Under the pieces are notes generated by a model. The model saw nothing but the letters and a program-made list of their open reading frames with translations. It made no database searches and was not told where the DNA came from. A stretch of 64,000 nt of DNA from Rhodophyticola sp. CCM32 (GTDB lineage: Bacteria; Pseudomonadota; Alphaproteobacteria; Rhodobacterales; Rhodobacteraceae): positions 248,001 to 312,000 of the forward strand of contig NZ_CP038492.1 in assembly GCF_004751985.1 (NCBI RefSeq). Reading direction: 5' to 3'. A program made the position numbers and the translations under genes. This document shows, piece by piece, positions 25,219 to 34,446 of this stretch (positions are counted from its first letter, which is position 1; every line of letters starts with the position of its first letter).

Positions 25219-26520
25219 ATGATGTTTGGCTGGCTCAATAGATTCATGCCGCGGGGCTTGTATGGCCGGGCCGCGCTGATCCTGATCGTGCCGATCGTCA
25301 CGCTGCAACTTGTCGTCTCGGCGGCATTTCTGCAACGCCATTTCGAGGGGGTGACAGAGCAGTTGACCAATGCGCTGGCGCTGGACCTGCGCTATGTTCT
25401 GGATCGTTGGGAGCAGGAGGGCGCCACAGCCGCCGCTGCGTCGGCGGAGGGGTTGCAGATCATACTGACCGGCGATGCGCCGCCTTCACAGGATGAGCGC
25501 CTGTTCTACGATCTGTCCGGGCGCGAGGTGATCCGGGTGTTGCGGGCCGCGATCCCCGAGGTTCAGTTCATTGATCTGCTGGAGAATAAGCGGATGGTTC
25601 AGATCGGGATGCACACCCCCGACGGGCTGCTTGAACTGGCGGTAAGACGCAACCGGGTGTCAGCCTCAAACCCGCATCAGCTGCTTGTGCTGATGGTGTT
25701 CACCGGGCTGTTGATGACGGCTATTGCCTTTCAGTTTCTGCGCAACCAGTTGCGTCCCATTCGCCGCCTGTCGCGCGCGGCCGAGGCGTTCGGGAAGGGC
25801 CGGGTGGTGGGGTATAACCCGCGCGGTGCGCTTGAGGTGCGTGCCGCCGGGCGGGCCTTTCTGGACATGCGCAGCCGGATCGAGCAGCAGATCGAGCAGC
25901 GCACGATGATGCTGTCTGGTGTCAGCCATGATCTGCGCACGCCGCTGACACGGATGAAACTGGGGCTGAGCCTGCAGGAAAGATCGCCGGATATCGAGGC
26001 ATTGGAACGTGATGTGGAAGAGATGCAGGCGCTGCTGACCACGTTCCTGGATTTTGCCCGTGCCGATGCGCTGGATGATCCGGCCCCGACCGATCCGCGG
26101 GCGCTGGTGGAGCGGATCATCCTGGATGCGGGCCGGGCGGGGAAGCAGGTGGATCTGGTGGCCCCGGATGATGCGCCTTCTGTGGATATCCGCCCCCAGG
26201 CGGTGCATCGGGCCCTTGAAAATCTGGTGTCAAATGCCTTGCGCTATGGGCGTCAGGCCCGGGTTACCCTGCATGTGCTGGATCACGCGCTGCGCTATAC
26301 GGTCGAAGATGACGGGCCGGGCATTCCGCCCGATCAACGGGCCGATGCGTTGCGGCCCTTTGCCCGGCTGGATGAGGCGCGCAATCAGGACAAGGGCAGC
26401 GGTGTGGGTCTGGGTCTGGCGATTGCCCATGATATCGCGCGCAGTCATGGCGGCACTCTCAGGCTGAGCCAGAGCACGGATATGGGCGGGCTTCGGGTCG
26501 ATCTGGTTCTGGCGCGGTAA
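25219..26520 (+). CDS. EnvZ-like membrane sensor histidine kinase
   Basis: About 433 residues from the ATG at 25219. Membrane segments lie near residues 13-35 and 160-180 with a periplasmic loop between them, followed by a HAMP domain, a HisKA box with phosphorylated His (MMLSGVSHDLRTPLTRMKL), the N box (ALENLVSNALRYG), and G boxes (DDGPGIPPDQ, GSGVGLGLAIAHDIARSHGG). It is most like the osmosensor type EnvZ. No response regulator gene is adjacent in the window, so it is an orphan as seen here. Confidence 0.9.
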   Translation: MMFGWLNRFMPRGLYGRAALILIVPIVTLQLVVSAAFLQRHFEGVTEQLTNALALDLRYVLDRWEQEGATAAAASAEGLQIILTGDAPPSQDERLFYDLSGREVIRVLRAAIPEVQFIDLLENKRMVQIGMHTPDGLLELAVRRNRVSASNPHQLLVLMVFTGLLMTAIAFQFLRNQLRPIRRLSRAAEAFGKGRVVGYNPRGALEVRAAGRAFLDMRSRIEQQIEQRTMMLSGVSHDLRTPLTRMKLGLSLQERSPDIEALERDVEEMQALLTTFLDFARADALDDPAPTDPRALVERIILDAGRAGKQVDLVAPDDAPSVDIRPQAVHRALENLVSNALRYGRQARVTLHVLDHALRYTVEDDGPGIPPDQRADALRPFARLDEARNQDKGSGVGLGLAIAHDIARSHGGTLRLSQSTDMGGLRVDLVLAR

Positions 26521-26651
26521 TCTGTGTGGCTTGTAGACGACAACCTGTCACGGCTCTTAACGGGATCAGCGAAGCGGCGACGGAAAGCAGAGGAAAACAG
26601 CAAGAAACCTGCCGCGAGGCAGGACTGGCAGACAGCAGGAATATGTACCTA

Positions 26652-26680
26652 TTGACTGTATATACATATAGTATATACAG
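26652..26680. promoter_or_regulatory. Promoter with perfect palindromic operator upstream of brnTA
   Basis: CTGTATATAC and GTATATACAG (26656-26665 and 26671-26680) form a perfect 10-bp inverted repeat around ATATA. A -35-like TTGACT (26652-26657) and a -10-like TATACA (26674-26679), 16 bases apart, overlap the palindrome. BrnA-type antitoxins repress their own operon by binding palindromes, so this is the probable autoregulatory site. It lies about 100 bases before brnT. The rest of 26521-26782 shows nothing else. Confidence 0.6.
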
Positions 26681-26782
26681 GTAACTGCTACCATATCATT
26701 GATCAATCGGCACTAAGTCGAATCCATAACATGAGGCAGAGACCATGCGGGAACATACAAGAAATCTATGGGGACGGAATAA

Positions 26783-27063
26783 ATGGAGTTTGAATGGGAC
26801 GAAGAAAAGAGGCAGGCAACGCTCAAAGAACGCGGCGTCGATTTGCTCTATGCTGCTCTGATCTTTGAGGGAAAAACCCTCACACGAGAAGACAACCGAG
26901 AGGACTATGGGGAAGTCAGGTTTGCGTCATTGCGTCATTGGGTCTGGTTGATGGTGCGCCGTACACCGTCATTCACACCGAGCGAGGCGAAAACATACGC
27001 CTGATCTCTGCATGGAAAGGAGGCAGAAAAGACTATGAAAAATACAAAAACAGCTTCCCTTAA
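26783..27063 (+). pseudogene. brnT: brnT toxin gene, frameshifted by an 8-bp duplication
   Basis: The gene opens as a normal BrnT ribonuclease toxin (MEFEWDEEKRQATLKERGVD, then LIFEGKTLTREDNREDYGE) and then shifts frame after VRFASL. The cause is a direct tandem repeat of GCGTCATT at 26924-26939. Removing one unit restores ASLGLVDGAPYTVIHTERGE, RLISAWKGGRKDYEKYKNSF and a stop at 27061 that overlaps brnA by 29 bases, the usual BrnTA arrangement. As given, translation ends at 27004 with a wrong C-terminus lacking the conserved His/Glu/Arg part, so the toxin should be inactive. Confidence 0.9.
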
Positions 27064-27325
27064 AAGTTTGAGGGATATGCACGAACACGGAGAGGTCACG
27101 TCTCCTCGCGCCGATGCGCCAGAAATTGATATGCCTGAAGGCTTCTGGGATGTAGCCAAGCCCCAAGAACCCAAGGCCAAAAAGCCCGTCAGCTTGCGCG
27201 TTGATCCTGATATTCTGGAGTTCTTCAAAGGGCAGGGCAACGGCCATCTGACACGAATGCACTCTGTGCTGAGGGCGTATGTTGATGCGCATAAAAAAGC
27301 GGCGGATGACCGTCACACCCCATGA
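27035..27325 (+). CDS. brnA: BrnA antitoxin
   Basis: 96 residues. A variable N-terminus with charged residues is followed by the segment DMPEGFWDVAKP and a C-terminal ribbon-helix-helix (KPVSLRVDPDILEFFKGQG, then HLTRMHSVLRAYVDAHK). BrnA binds BrnT and represses the shared promoter. The ATG lies inside the end of brnT. It is intact although the toxin gene is broken, and may still repress the palindromic promoter upstream. Confidence 0.9.
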   Translation: MKNTKTASLKSLRDMHEHGEVTSPRADAPEIDMPEGFWDVAKPQEPKAKKPVSLRVDPDILEFFKGQGNGHLTRMHSVLRAYVDAHKKAADDRHTP

Positions 27326-27378
27326 GCAGGGCAGGGCGGTAGATGGTAGAATCCCTTTTTCGAAAAGGAGATTTGAGC

Positions 27379-27708
27379 ATGGGCAACAAGCCAACACATG
27401 ACATTTTACCGGTCGAAAACTGTGAAGAGGGCGACGGCGAACAGAAGGCGTATTTCACCAATACCGGCAGCGCATGGCAGAAGGACAGCGGTGCGATCTC
27501 ATGCGAAATGCGCGACGGCCTACAGCATGCTGCCTTAAACCTGAGACATCGCGCATCACAAATGTCCCGAGAACGCGAAGCGTGGCAGGGTATTTGTGAT
27601 TCAAGTTTCAGGCAGGGTGCTTTAAGCGTGTCTGGCCGCTTTGTGCCGAGTGGCAAAGATGCGTGCCCCCAAACGGAAAGGTGCCAGACCCGAAGATCCG
27701 GCACCTGA
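27379..27708 (+). CDS. Small hypothetical protein carrying an in-frame miniature element
   Basis: The start is strong (AAGGAG at 27365-27370 before ATG). Residues 1-47 (MGNKPTHDILPVENCEEG to ISCEMRDGL) are host sequence. Then 34 codons come from the palindromic element at 27521-27624, and the original frame resumes with SVSGRFVPSGKDA to a stop at 27708. With the element the protein is 109 residues; without it, 75. The insertion (100-bp core plus one TA, 102 bp) preserves the frame. I do not recognise the host family. Whether the longer protein is made is unknown. Confidence 0.5.
   Translation: MGNKPTHDILPVENCEEGDGEQKAYFTNTGSAWQKDSGAISCEMRDGLQHAALNLRHRASQMSREREAWQGICDSSFRQGALSVSGRFVPSGKDACPQTERCQTRRSGT
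27521..27624 (+). mobile_element. Palindromic miniature element (MITE-like), copy 4
   Basis: The 104-bp TA-flanked unit in opposite orientation to copies 1-3, with two substitutions against copy 3. On the plus strand it reads without a stop through QHAALNLRHRASQM and EREAWQGIC to FRQGAL. It lies within a small gene with a strong ribosome site and does not break its frame. Confidence 0.92.
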
Positions 27709-27736
27709 CCGTCGCAGGCGACAGGGAGAAACCTGA

Positions 27737-29287
27737 TCAGTTCAGAGTGGCACCGAACAGGTAGACTTTTTCATCCGGGCGCGGGGTCCAGTTGATCCGG
27801 TTGCTGACGCCATAGAAATCCGGCTGGAAGTACAGATGCAGCCAGGGACCGTCATCATAGAAGACCTGCAACATCTCATCGACAATCGTGCGGACCTCTT
27901 CGTCGCTGCTGGCCGCGGCGATATCGGCCCAACGGTCGAACCAGCGGGGATCATCCCAATGGGTGTAGTTGGTGCCTGCATCGACAGCGGCCAGATCGGT
28001 CATGTCGTAAAGCGGGCTCCACAATGCCCCGCCGGAACCGATGAAATATAGCGGCCCTGCGTTGCGTTCCCGGATCAGCGGGATGTAGACGCTGGACCAT
28101 TCCATGATGTCCAGATCAATATCCAGCCCCACATCCGACAGGTACTGGGCAATGGCCTGAACCACATTGGCGTCATTCAGATACCGGCCCTGACCGGCCT
28201 GAAAGCGGATCGAGAACCGGGTGCCGTCATCCCCCCGGGGCCAGCCGGCCTCGTCCAGAAGCCGTTCAGCCGTTTCGGGATCATAGGGGTAGGGGTCGAT
28301 ATCGGGGTTCGCATTGGGCGGGTTCACAATGCCGGTCATCCGCTCACATTCGAAGTTCAGCAACTGACGACAGATCGTCGGCACATCCACCGCATATTGC
28401 AGCGCGCGCCGGACCGCCGGATCCTGAATGGCATCGCCTCCGGGTTCCAGCGCCATCGTATCGCTGAGGTTGAAGCCCACATACATCCGCCGTGTGCCCT
28501 GGATCGGGTTCACCTCGGCTGCACCGCTGGCATTGATCACATCCATCTGATCAGGGGCCACATTGGTGATGATGTCCACATTGCCCGCCATCAGTTCGGC
28601 AGACCGGGTGGAGGCTTCGGGGATGATGCGCCAGACGATCCGGTCGAACGTCACGTCGCCACCGACGCGTTCCAGAACGATTTCAGAGCCGGGCCGCCAG
28701 TCGGCCACGCGATACGCACCGGACCCGACAGGATTGCCCGAGGCTTCATCCAGAGACATCGCTTCATAGCTATCCTTGCAGTGGATCAGCACCTCGGCGA
28801 TCAGGCCGAATGCAATCGGGTTTGGGGCGCCGATATTGACCTGTACATGCAGATCATCCAGCGCCTCGGCACTCTGGAAGTCGATGGAGCTGAACACGAA
28901 CCCGGGCGTATTTCCGGTGAAGGCATTTTCCGGGTCGGCCGCACGGTTGAAGGAATAGGCCGCATCCTCGGCGGTCAGCGGCTCCCCGTCCTCGCAGGTC
29001 AACCCCTCGTTCAGGGTGTAGACATAGGCCATGCCGTCTTCGGAAACCTCAAGATTGTTGGCCAGATCAGGCTGGGCCACGCCTGCGCCATCAATGGTAA
29101 AGAGCGTTCCGAAAACGTGGCGGGCGATATTGGCATTGTCGCGCGAGGAGATCGCAGAAGGGTCGAATGTGCTGATATCCGCGCTCAACCCGACGACAAT
29201 TGTATCATCAGATACCTGCGCAATTGCGCCGGTCCCGACGATGAGGCTTGCAGCGCCGGCTGCAAGCAAGTGGTGTAGTCTTTGCAT
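27737..29287 (-). CDS. Oligopeptide-type ABC transporter substrate-binding protein
   Basis: 516 residues from the ATG at 29287, which has AAGGAAAG before it and begins a clear signal peptide (cleavage near GAIAQ). A family 5 (DppA/OppA-like) solute-binding fold is indicated by length, an early ADISTFDPSAISSRDNANIA and the central RALQYAVDVPTICRQL segment. Such proteins bind peptides, nickel or opines. No permease or ATPase genes accompany it here. The GntR regulator gene lies just upstream on the same strand and may control it. Confidence 0.88.
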   Translation of the reverse strand: MQRLHHLLAAGAASLIVGTGAIAQVSDDTIVVGLSADISTFDPSAISSRDNANIARHVFGTLFTIDGAGVAQPDLANNLEVSEDGMAYVYTLNEGLTCEDGEPLTAEDAAYSFNRAADPENAFTGNTPGFVFSSIDFQSAEALDDLHVQVNIGAPNPIAFGLIAEVLIHCKDSYEAMSLDEASGNPVGSGAYRVADWRPGSEIVLERVGGDVTFDRIVWRIIPEASTRSAELMAGNVDIITNVAPDQMDVINASGAAEVNPIQGTRRMYVGFNLSDTMALEPGGDAIQDPAVRRALQYAVDVPTICRQLLNFECERMTGIVNPPNANPDIDPYPYDPETAERLLDEAGWPRGDDGTRFSIRFQAGQGRYLNDANVVQAIAQYLSDVGLDIDLDIMEWSSVYIPLIRERNAGPLYFIGSGGALWSPLYDMTDLAAVDAGTNYTHWDDPRWFDRWADIAAASSDEEVRTIVDEMLQVFYDDGPWLHLYFQPDFYGVSNRINWTPRPDEKVYLFGATLN

Positions 29288-29421
29288 TGGCTTTCCTTTC
29301 ACCTGTTGGATGGTCTTCAAAGGACTGTTTTTGGTCTTTTGATTATCGTTGCCGCAGTCCGGTTCACTAAAACCGCAACCATCCGGGGCGTGGGTTCCGC
29401 CATATGTCAGGTCACAGAATA

Positions 29422-30117
29422 TCAAAGGGCTTGCACAATGGTCGCGGGGTCGAACGCGGCCAGTACACGTGTATGGTCAGAGATCAGCTTGATCGCACGG
29501 TCCGCATCGCCATCGGCCAGCGCCTGGACAATGGGCGGGTGATTGCCCGCAACCTCATCAAGGTTGCGTTCATCGCGGTTTCTAAGTGCCATGATCTGGT
29601 GGATGCGCAGGTAGAGATTTTTCCATGACGCCAGAAGCAGATCGTGATCGGCAAGCATGATCAGCGCATGGTGGAAGGCCTCATCGGCGGCGATCAGCGC
29701 TTCGAAATCATCATCCGCGGCGGCGGCGGTCATCGCATCGCAATGTTCGCGCAGCAGGTCCAGCGGGGCGCCGTTTTCCAGAATGCGCTGCACGGCCATC
29801 ACTTCAAAGACCTCGCGCAGGGAATAGGTCTCGGCCACCTCGCGGGCAGTCAGCGGTTTCACCCGTTTGCCCTTATAGGCGATGGTTTCCACCAGCCCGT
29901 CATTTTCCAGAATCTGGATCGCTTCGCGGATCGGCGCGCGCGACACATTCATCTGTTCGGCCAGTGCCGTTTCCACCAGCCCGGTTCCGGGCCGCAAGCG
30001 TCCGCTCAGAATGGCGCTGCGCAAGCGATCGGCCACCTGAACGCGCAGGGGCACATTTTCGATCGGGGCGATGTCATGGGGCATCGGATCGGTCAAAGCG
30101 GGTTTTGCAAGGGTCAT
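29422..30117 (-). CDS. GntR family (FCD/FadR group) transcriptional regulator
   Basis: 231 residues from an ATG with GGAGG nine bases upstream. Residues about 25-90 are a winged helix (LRSAILSGRLRPGTGLVETALAEQMNVSRAPIREA, seen as separate motifs), followed by an all-helical FCD domain with metal-type ligands (DEAFHHALI and later NHPPIVQAL). FadR-group proteins sense small organic acids. It precedes the orphan peptide-binding protein gene on the same strand with a gap of 134 bases and is its likely regulator. Confidence 0.9.
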   Translation of the reverse strand: MTLAKPALTDPMPHDIAPIENVPLRVQVADRLRSAILSGRLRPGTGLVETALAEQMNVSRAPIREAIQILENDGLVETIAYKGKRVKPLTAREVAETYSLREVFEVMAVQRILENGAPLDLLREHCDAMTAAAADDDFEALIAADEAFHHALIMLADHDLLLASWKNLYLRIHQIMALRNRDERNLDEVAGNHPPIVQALADGDADRAIKLISDHTRVLAAFDPATIVQAL

Positions 30118-30535
30118 AATATGTTTCCTCCAAGGCAATAACTGCCTGCCTGTCGGACCGTCGGAACCGGCCTGGTGTGCGGGAAATGTCCGACAGGAAG
30201 GTGGCGATACTTAAAGGAGGGGGTCACGGGTCTGGCAACATCAATCAGCAAGGCGCAGGTCGATTGGATACAATCCGTGGCATTTGGTGTAATGCCCGGA
30301 TGCGGCCGCCATGTTGTGTAATGTCGACAATCCATAAGTGGACAATGCGGCACGGGTGAAAGGCTTGTCAAGCGCTCTTGCCGGCCTGTTTGGTTCCGGG
30401 CCGCATTCACCGCACCGGATGATCGTTTGAACCCAAGGGGTTTCTGCGCCGACAGACCTGTAGGAATATATCATTTGGCAAGAGGCCGGTGGGGCTTCTA
30501 CCCTGCCTGCATGTCAAGGAAGGCCTGTTTTGATC
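30118..30535. other. Intergenic stretch between gntR and the LRR lipoprotein gene
   Basis: These 418 bases contain no supported gene. A TGTCGACA palindrome at 30322-30329, in an AATGTCGACAAT context, could be an operator for the adjacent GntR protein, but it is about 200 bases from its start and is a common short motif. Confidence 0.4.
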
Positions 30536-31282
30536 ATGACACCCGGACCCCTTCATATCTATGCCCTGATGGCGCTGCTGGGCACAGCTCTTGGTGTTCT
30601 GACCGCCTGCCAGACGGTCAGCGACGGGAGCAATGCCACGCAATGGCGCGCAGAGCGTCTGGCGCAGGGCGAGGCGACATTGGCCGCCTGCATGGCCGAG
30701 CGGTGCAGCACGCTCAACCTCGACGGGCAATCCCTGCCGGATTATGCCGTTCTTGCCTCGCTGGATCATGTGACGGTGCTGATGGCAAGCTTTACGGATT
30801 TTTCCGATCTGTCCGATATCGCACCGATGACCCAACTGACCGAATTGCATCTGGGCGGCACGCGGCTGACCGAACTCTCCGGGCTGGACGGGTTTCAGCG
30901 GCTGACGGTTCTGCATATTCAGGATGTGTCCCTGAACGATTATACCCCGATCGGGCGGCTGAACCGGCTTGAGGAACTGGCGGTTGGCGGCGCAACACTG
31001 ACCGATCTGTCCTTTGTGGCGGATCTGCCCGGGCTGGAACGTCTGATCATATCGGGTGCATATGAACTTGAGGATCTGTCAGACCTCGCAGGGCATCCCG
31101 GTCTGCTTGCGGTCGATCTTGGTCATACCTATGCCACCGATCTTGGCGCGTTGCTGACCCTGCCCCATCTGCGGCAGGTCTCGGTCGCCGATTGGGGGGA
31201 TGCCGGGGCAGAGGCACAGATCGAAGCGTTGCGCGCCAGAGGGGTCGAGGTGAGCTATGAGGTGCTGCTGCCGGTCTGTTAG
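30536..31282 (+). CDS. Leucine-rich-repeat lipoprotein
   Basis: 248 residues. The lipobox LTAC near residue 25 after a hydrophobic signal indicates a lipid-anchored periplasmic or outer-membrane protein. From about residue 60 there are six or so LRR units of about 22 residues (LSDIAPMTQLTELHLGGTRL; LSGLDGFQRLTVLHIQ; YTPIGRLNRLEELAVGG; LSFVADLPGLERLIISG; LSDLAGHPGLLAVDLGH). LRRs usually bind proteins; no partner is evident. A TTG codon at 30530 with better ribosome-site spacing is an alternative start. Confidence 0.75.
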   Translation: MTPGPLHIYALMALLGTALGVLTACQTVSDGSNATQWRAERLAQGEATLAACMAERCSTLNLDGQSLPDYAVLASLDHVTVLMASFTDFSDLSDIAPMTQLTELHLGGTRLTELSGLDGFQRLTVLHIQDVSLNDYTPIGRLNRLEELAVGGATLTDLSFVADLPGLERLIISGAYELEDLSDLAGHPGLLAVDLGHTYATDLGALLTLPHLRQVSVADWGDAGAEAQIEALRARGVEVSYEVLLPVC

Positions 31283-31423
31283 TGGCCGGGCGGCCTGTAT
31301 GGTCCGCGCGACCTGCATCAAACCCCTTGCATTTCGGGGTTGAACGCACCCTGCCCCCCACTAGTAAGGCGCAAATTCTGCCAGGGGCCTCTGTGGGGGC
31401 CTCTTCACCCATGCGAGGACCTT

Positions 31424-32752
31424 ATGAACGTCACCGAGACGCTGAACGACGGATTGAAACGCGCTTATGAAATCACCATCACCGGTGCGGAACTGGATGC
31501 GAAGGTGGACGAAAAGCTGGCTGAGGCGCAGCCCGAGGTTGAGATGAAGGGGTTTCGCAAGGGCAAGGTGCCGATGCCGCTGCTGAAAAAGCAGTTTGGC
31601 CAGCGTCTGATGGGCGAGGCGATGCAGGAAACCGTGGACGGGGCGATGCAGTCCCATCTGGAAGACAGCGGCGACCGGCCGGCGATGCAGCCCGAGATCA
31701 AGATGGTCAACGAGGACTGGAAAGAGGGCGATGATATCGTCGTCGCCATGTCTTACGAAGCGCTGCCCGCAATCCCGGATGTGGATTACAAGAAGCTGAA
31801 GCTGGAACGCCTTGTTGTAAAACCCGCCGCCGAAGAGGTGGATGAGGCCCTGGGCAAGATTGCCGAAAGCGCACAGAATTTCGCAACCAAGAAGGGCAAG
31901 GCGGCCAAGGGCGATCAGGTTGTGATTGATTTTCTGGGCAAGGTCGACGGGGAGCCGTTTGAGGGTGGTGCTGCCGAAGACTATCCGCTGGTTCTGGGCT
32001 CTGACAGTTTCATCCCCGGGTTCGAGGAACAGCTTATCGGTGCCAAGGCGGACGAAGAGAAAGATGTCGAGGTGTCGTTCCCCGAGGAATACCAGGCCGA
32101 ACATCTGGCGGGCAAGGCCGCGATCTTTGAGTGCAAGATCAAAGAGGTGAAGAAACCGGTTGCCGCCGAGTTGAACGATGATCTGGCCAAGCAATACGGG
32201 GCCGAGGATCTGGCCGCCCTGAAAGGCCAGGTCGAGGAACGCCTGGGCACCGAATATTCCGGTGCCGCGCGTCAGGTGCTCAAGCGCCAGTTGCTGGACC
32301 AGTTGGATGAACATGTGGCATTCGACCTGCCGCCCAGCCTTGTTACGGCCGAGGCGGGCCAGATTGCCCATCAGCTGTGGCATGAGGAAAACCCCGATGT
32401 CGAAGGCCATGACCATCCCGAGGTCGAGCCGACAGACGAACATACCAAACTGGCCGAACGCCGGGTGCGTCTGGGCCTGCTGCTGGCCGAGCTGGGGCAG
32501 AAAAACGACGTTCAGGTCTCGGATGCGGAAATGACCCAGGCGATCATGAATCAGGCACGACAATATCCGGGTCAGGAACGTCAGTTCTTTGATTTCATTC
32601 AGCAAAACCAGCAGGCGCAACAGCAGCTGCGGGCACCGCTTTTCGAAGATAAAGTGGTGGATTTCGTCTTTGAAATGGCGGCGGTCAAAGACAAGGATGT
32701 GACCAAAGACGATCTGCAAAAAGCGGTGGAAGCCCTGGATGACGATAGCTGA
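31424..32752 (+). CDS. tig: Trigger factor (ribosome-bound chaperone, peptidyl-prolyl isomerase)
   Basis: 442 residues from the ATG preceded by GAGGA. The N-terminal ribosome-binding domain has the signature GFRKGKVP (about residues 43-50). The FKBP-type PPIase domain is at about residues 160-245 ([20 protein letters not shown], then [13 protein letters not shown]), followed by the C-terminal helical substrate cradle. It binds near the ribosome exit and helps nascent chains to fold. It is followed by a clear terminator. Confidence 0.97.
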   Translation: MNVTETLNDGLKRAYEITITGAELDAKVDEKLAEAQPEVEMKGFRKGKVPMPLLKKQFGQRLMGEAMQETVDGAMQSHLEDSGDRPAMQPEIKMVNEDWKEGDDIVVAMSYEALPAIPDVDYKKLKLERLVVKPAAEEVDEALGKIAESAQNFATKKGKAAKGDQVVIDFLGKVDGEPFEGGAAEDYPLVLGSDSFIPGFEEQLIGAKADEEKDVEVSFPEEYQAEHLAGKAAIFECKIKEVKKPVAAELNDDLAKQYGAEDLAALKGQVEERLGTEYSGAARQVLKRQLLDQLDEHVAFDLPPSLVTAEAGQIAHQLWHEENPDVEGHDHPEVEPTDEHTKLAERRVRLGLLLAELGQKNDVQVSDAEMTQAIMNQARQYPGQERQFFDFIQQNQQAQQQLRAPLFEDKVVDFVFEMAAVKDKDVTKDDLQKAVEALDDDS

Positions 32753-32796
32753 GACCGGGGCCGCCACCCAAGCTGATTGCAGAAAGATATGACCTG

Positions 32797-32821
32797 GGCC
32801 GTCCGTTGGGGCGGCCTTTTT
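32797..32821 (+). terminator. Rho-independent terminator of tig
   Basis: The stem GGCCGTCC / GGGCGGCC (8 pairs with one G-T) has loop GTTG and is followed by TTTTT. It lies 45 bases after the tig stop. Confidence 0.88.
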
Positions 32822-33059
32822 CGTGACCTGCACAAAGAAAGCCACATTTTAAGGTTATTTTGCCTATGCTTGCGGCGGAAAGCCGCTTATCGTGCCGCCA
32901 CGTCCCGTATTGGGGCAACTTGATCCGTTTGTGCCTTGGGTGCCAGTGATGACGCTATTTTATGAGACAGCAAACCGGGCCTGGGTATTGGACCCTTGTC
33001 CCGGCACGACACCCCCGGCCAACGGTTTCGTATTGATATAATGTAGGAGGGTATTCCTT

Positions 33060-34424
33060 ATGAAATTATTCTTAGCCAGCATTTTCGTATTCCTGTCCAT
33101 GGGCGTGGCCGCGATGGCCTGCCCGAACTATCAGCTGGGTGGCAACGCGTTCAGCTATACCGGCGAACAGCTTTATACGCCGACCACCTTTGGCGTGCAG
33201 GCGGGCGGCAATAACAGCCTGACCAATTGCGGGCTTGGCAGCCTGGGCTCGGGCAACTTCCGCTCCGCGCCGGATTATTCCTTTGATCTTACCGGTATGG
33301 ACCAATATCTTCTGGCGATCGACGTTGACAGCCAGTGCGATGCGGCCTTGCTGGTCAATACTGCAAATGCCCAATGGCTGTTCGATGATGACAGCAATGG
33401 TAACCTTGACCCGCGGATCGAACTGAATAACGCAGCACAGCTCAATGGCCGGGTGGACATCTGGGTTGGCACCTTTTCAGGGGGCGCTTGCAGCGGCACG
33501 GTCACGCTGGAGACCTTCTTCAACCAGCAGGCCCCCGCCCCGGCACCAGTTCCCGCACCTGCGCCGCTTCCGGCCAATTGCCCGAACTGGAACATGCAGG
33601 GCGCCCAGATTCAACTTACCGGTGATCAGCTTTATGCCCCGCAGCGCTATGGCGTTCAGGCCCAGGGCAGCATGTCAGCCTCGTCCTGTGGCGAGTTCCA
33701 GGGAACCGGCTATTTCAGCGCCGCGCCACAATATTCGTTCTATCTGAGCGGTATGGATGCCTATCGCCTGGCCATCGACGTTGTGGCCGATTGTGACACG
33801 ACGCTTCTGGTCAATACCGCTGATACCCAGTGGCATTTCGATGATGATGGCGCGGGTTATCCGAACCCAAGTCTTGATCTGGTCGGTGCCCAGGCCCTGA
33901 ATGGTCGGGTGGATGTCTGGGTTGGCAGCTATAATGGCACGCCCTGCAATGCGACGCTGAACATGGAGACGTTCTATGCCAGTGCGCCCCAACCTCAGCC
34001 CCAGCCACAGCCGGTTTCCGGTTGCCCGACCTTCGCGCTGACAGGCCAGCAGTTGAACCTGACCGGTCAGCAGCTCTATAGCCCGCAATCCTATGGTTTG
34101 CAGGCCGGTGGCGGCGCAGATGTCAGCGGCTGCGGGATCAACGCAGGTGGCTATGCCAATGCTGCACCGAACTACAGCTTCTATCTGAGCGGGATGGAAG
34201 ATTACCGGCTTGCCATTGATGTGGACAGCCAATGCGATACCACATTGATTGTGAACACGGCCGATGGTCAGTGGCTGTATGACGATGACAGCAATGGCAA
34301 TCTGGACCCGCGTATGGATATCCGTGGCGGCAATCAGCTGAACGGGCGCGTGGATGTCTGGGTCGGCACCTTTGGCGGCAGCTCTTGCCCGGCAACGCTG
34401 AATATGGAAACCTGGCTTAACTGA
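33060..34424 (+). CDS. Secreted protein with three tandem about 130-residue domains
   Basis: 454 residues with signal peptide (1-20, cleavage before CPNYQ). Three repeats begin at about C21, C174 and C322. Each has the order CPNxxL, TGxQLYxP, fgvQAgG, CG, APxYSFxLxGMdxYxLAIDV, CDttLLVNTA, QWxFDDD, DPxxxl, LNGRVDVWVGt and a late Cys. Pro/Ala and Pro/Gln linkers join them. The conserved Cys suggest disulphides, and the acidic DDDSNGNLDP loop resembles a Ca-binding loop. I do not recognise a named family. A one-domain paralogue follows at 34522. Role unknown, likely extracellular or surface. Confidence 0.8.
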   Translation: MKLFLASIFVFLSMGVAAMACPNYQLGGNAFSYTGEQLYTPTTFGVQAGGNNSLTNCGLGSLGSGNFRSAPDYSFDLTGMDQYLLAIDVDSQCDAALLVNTANAQWLFDDDSNGNLDPRIELNNAAQLNGRVDIWVGTFSGGACSGTVTLETFFNQQAPAPAPVPAPAPLPANCPNWNMQGAQIQLTGDQLYAPQRYGVQAQGSMSASSCGEFQGTGYFSAAPQYSFYLSGMDAYRLAIDVVADCDTTLLVNTADTQWHFDDDGAGYPNPSLDLVGAQALNGRVDVWVGSYNGTPCNATLNMETFYASAPQPQPQPQPVSGCPTFALTGQQLNLTGQQLYSPQSYGLQAGGGADVSGCGINAGGYANAAPNYSFYLSGMEDYRLAIDVDSQCDTTLIVNTADGQWLYDDDSNGNLDPRMDIRGGNQLNGRVDVWVGTFGGSSCPATLNMETWLN

Positions 34425-34446
34425 ACAGGTTTGTTCTGAATGTGAA

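Noticed and set aside
31361..32845. 494-codon minus-strand frame opposite tig
   Set aside because: Shadow of trigger factor, which is certain from its motifs.
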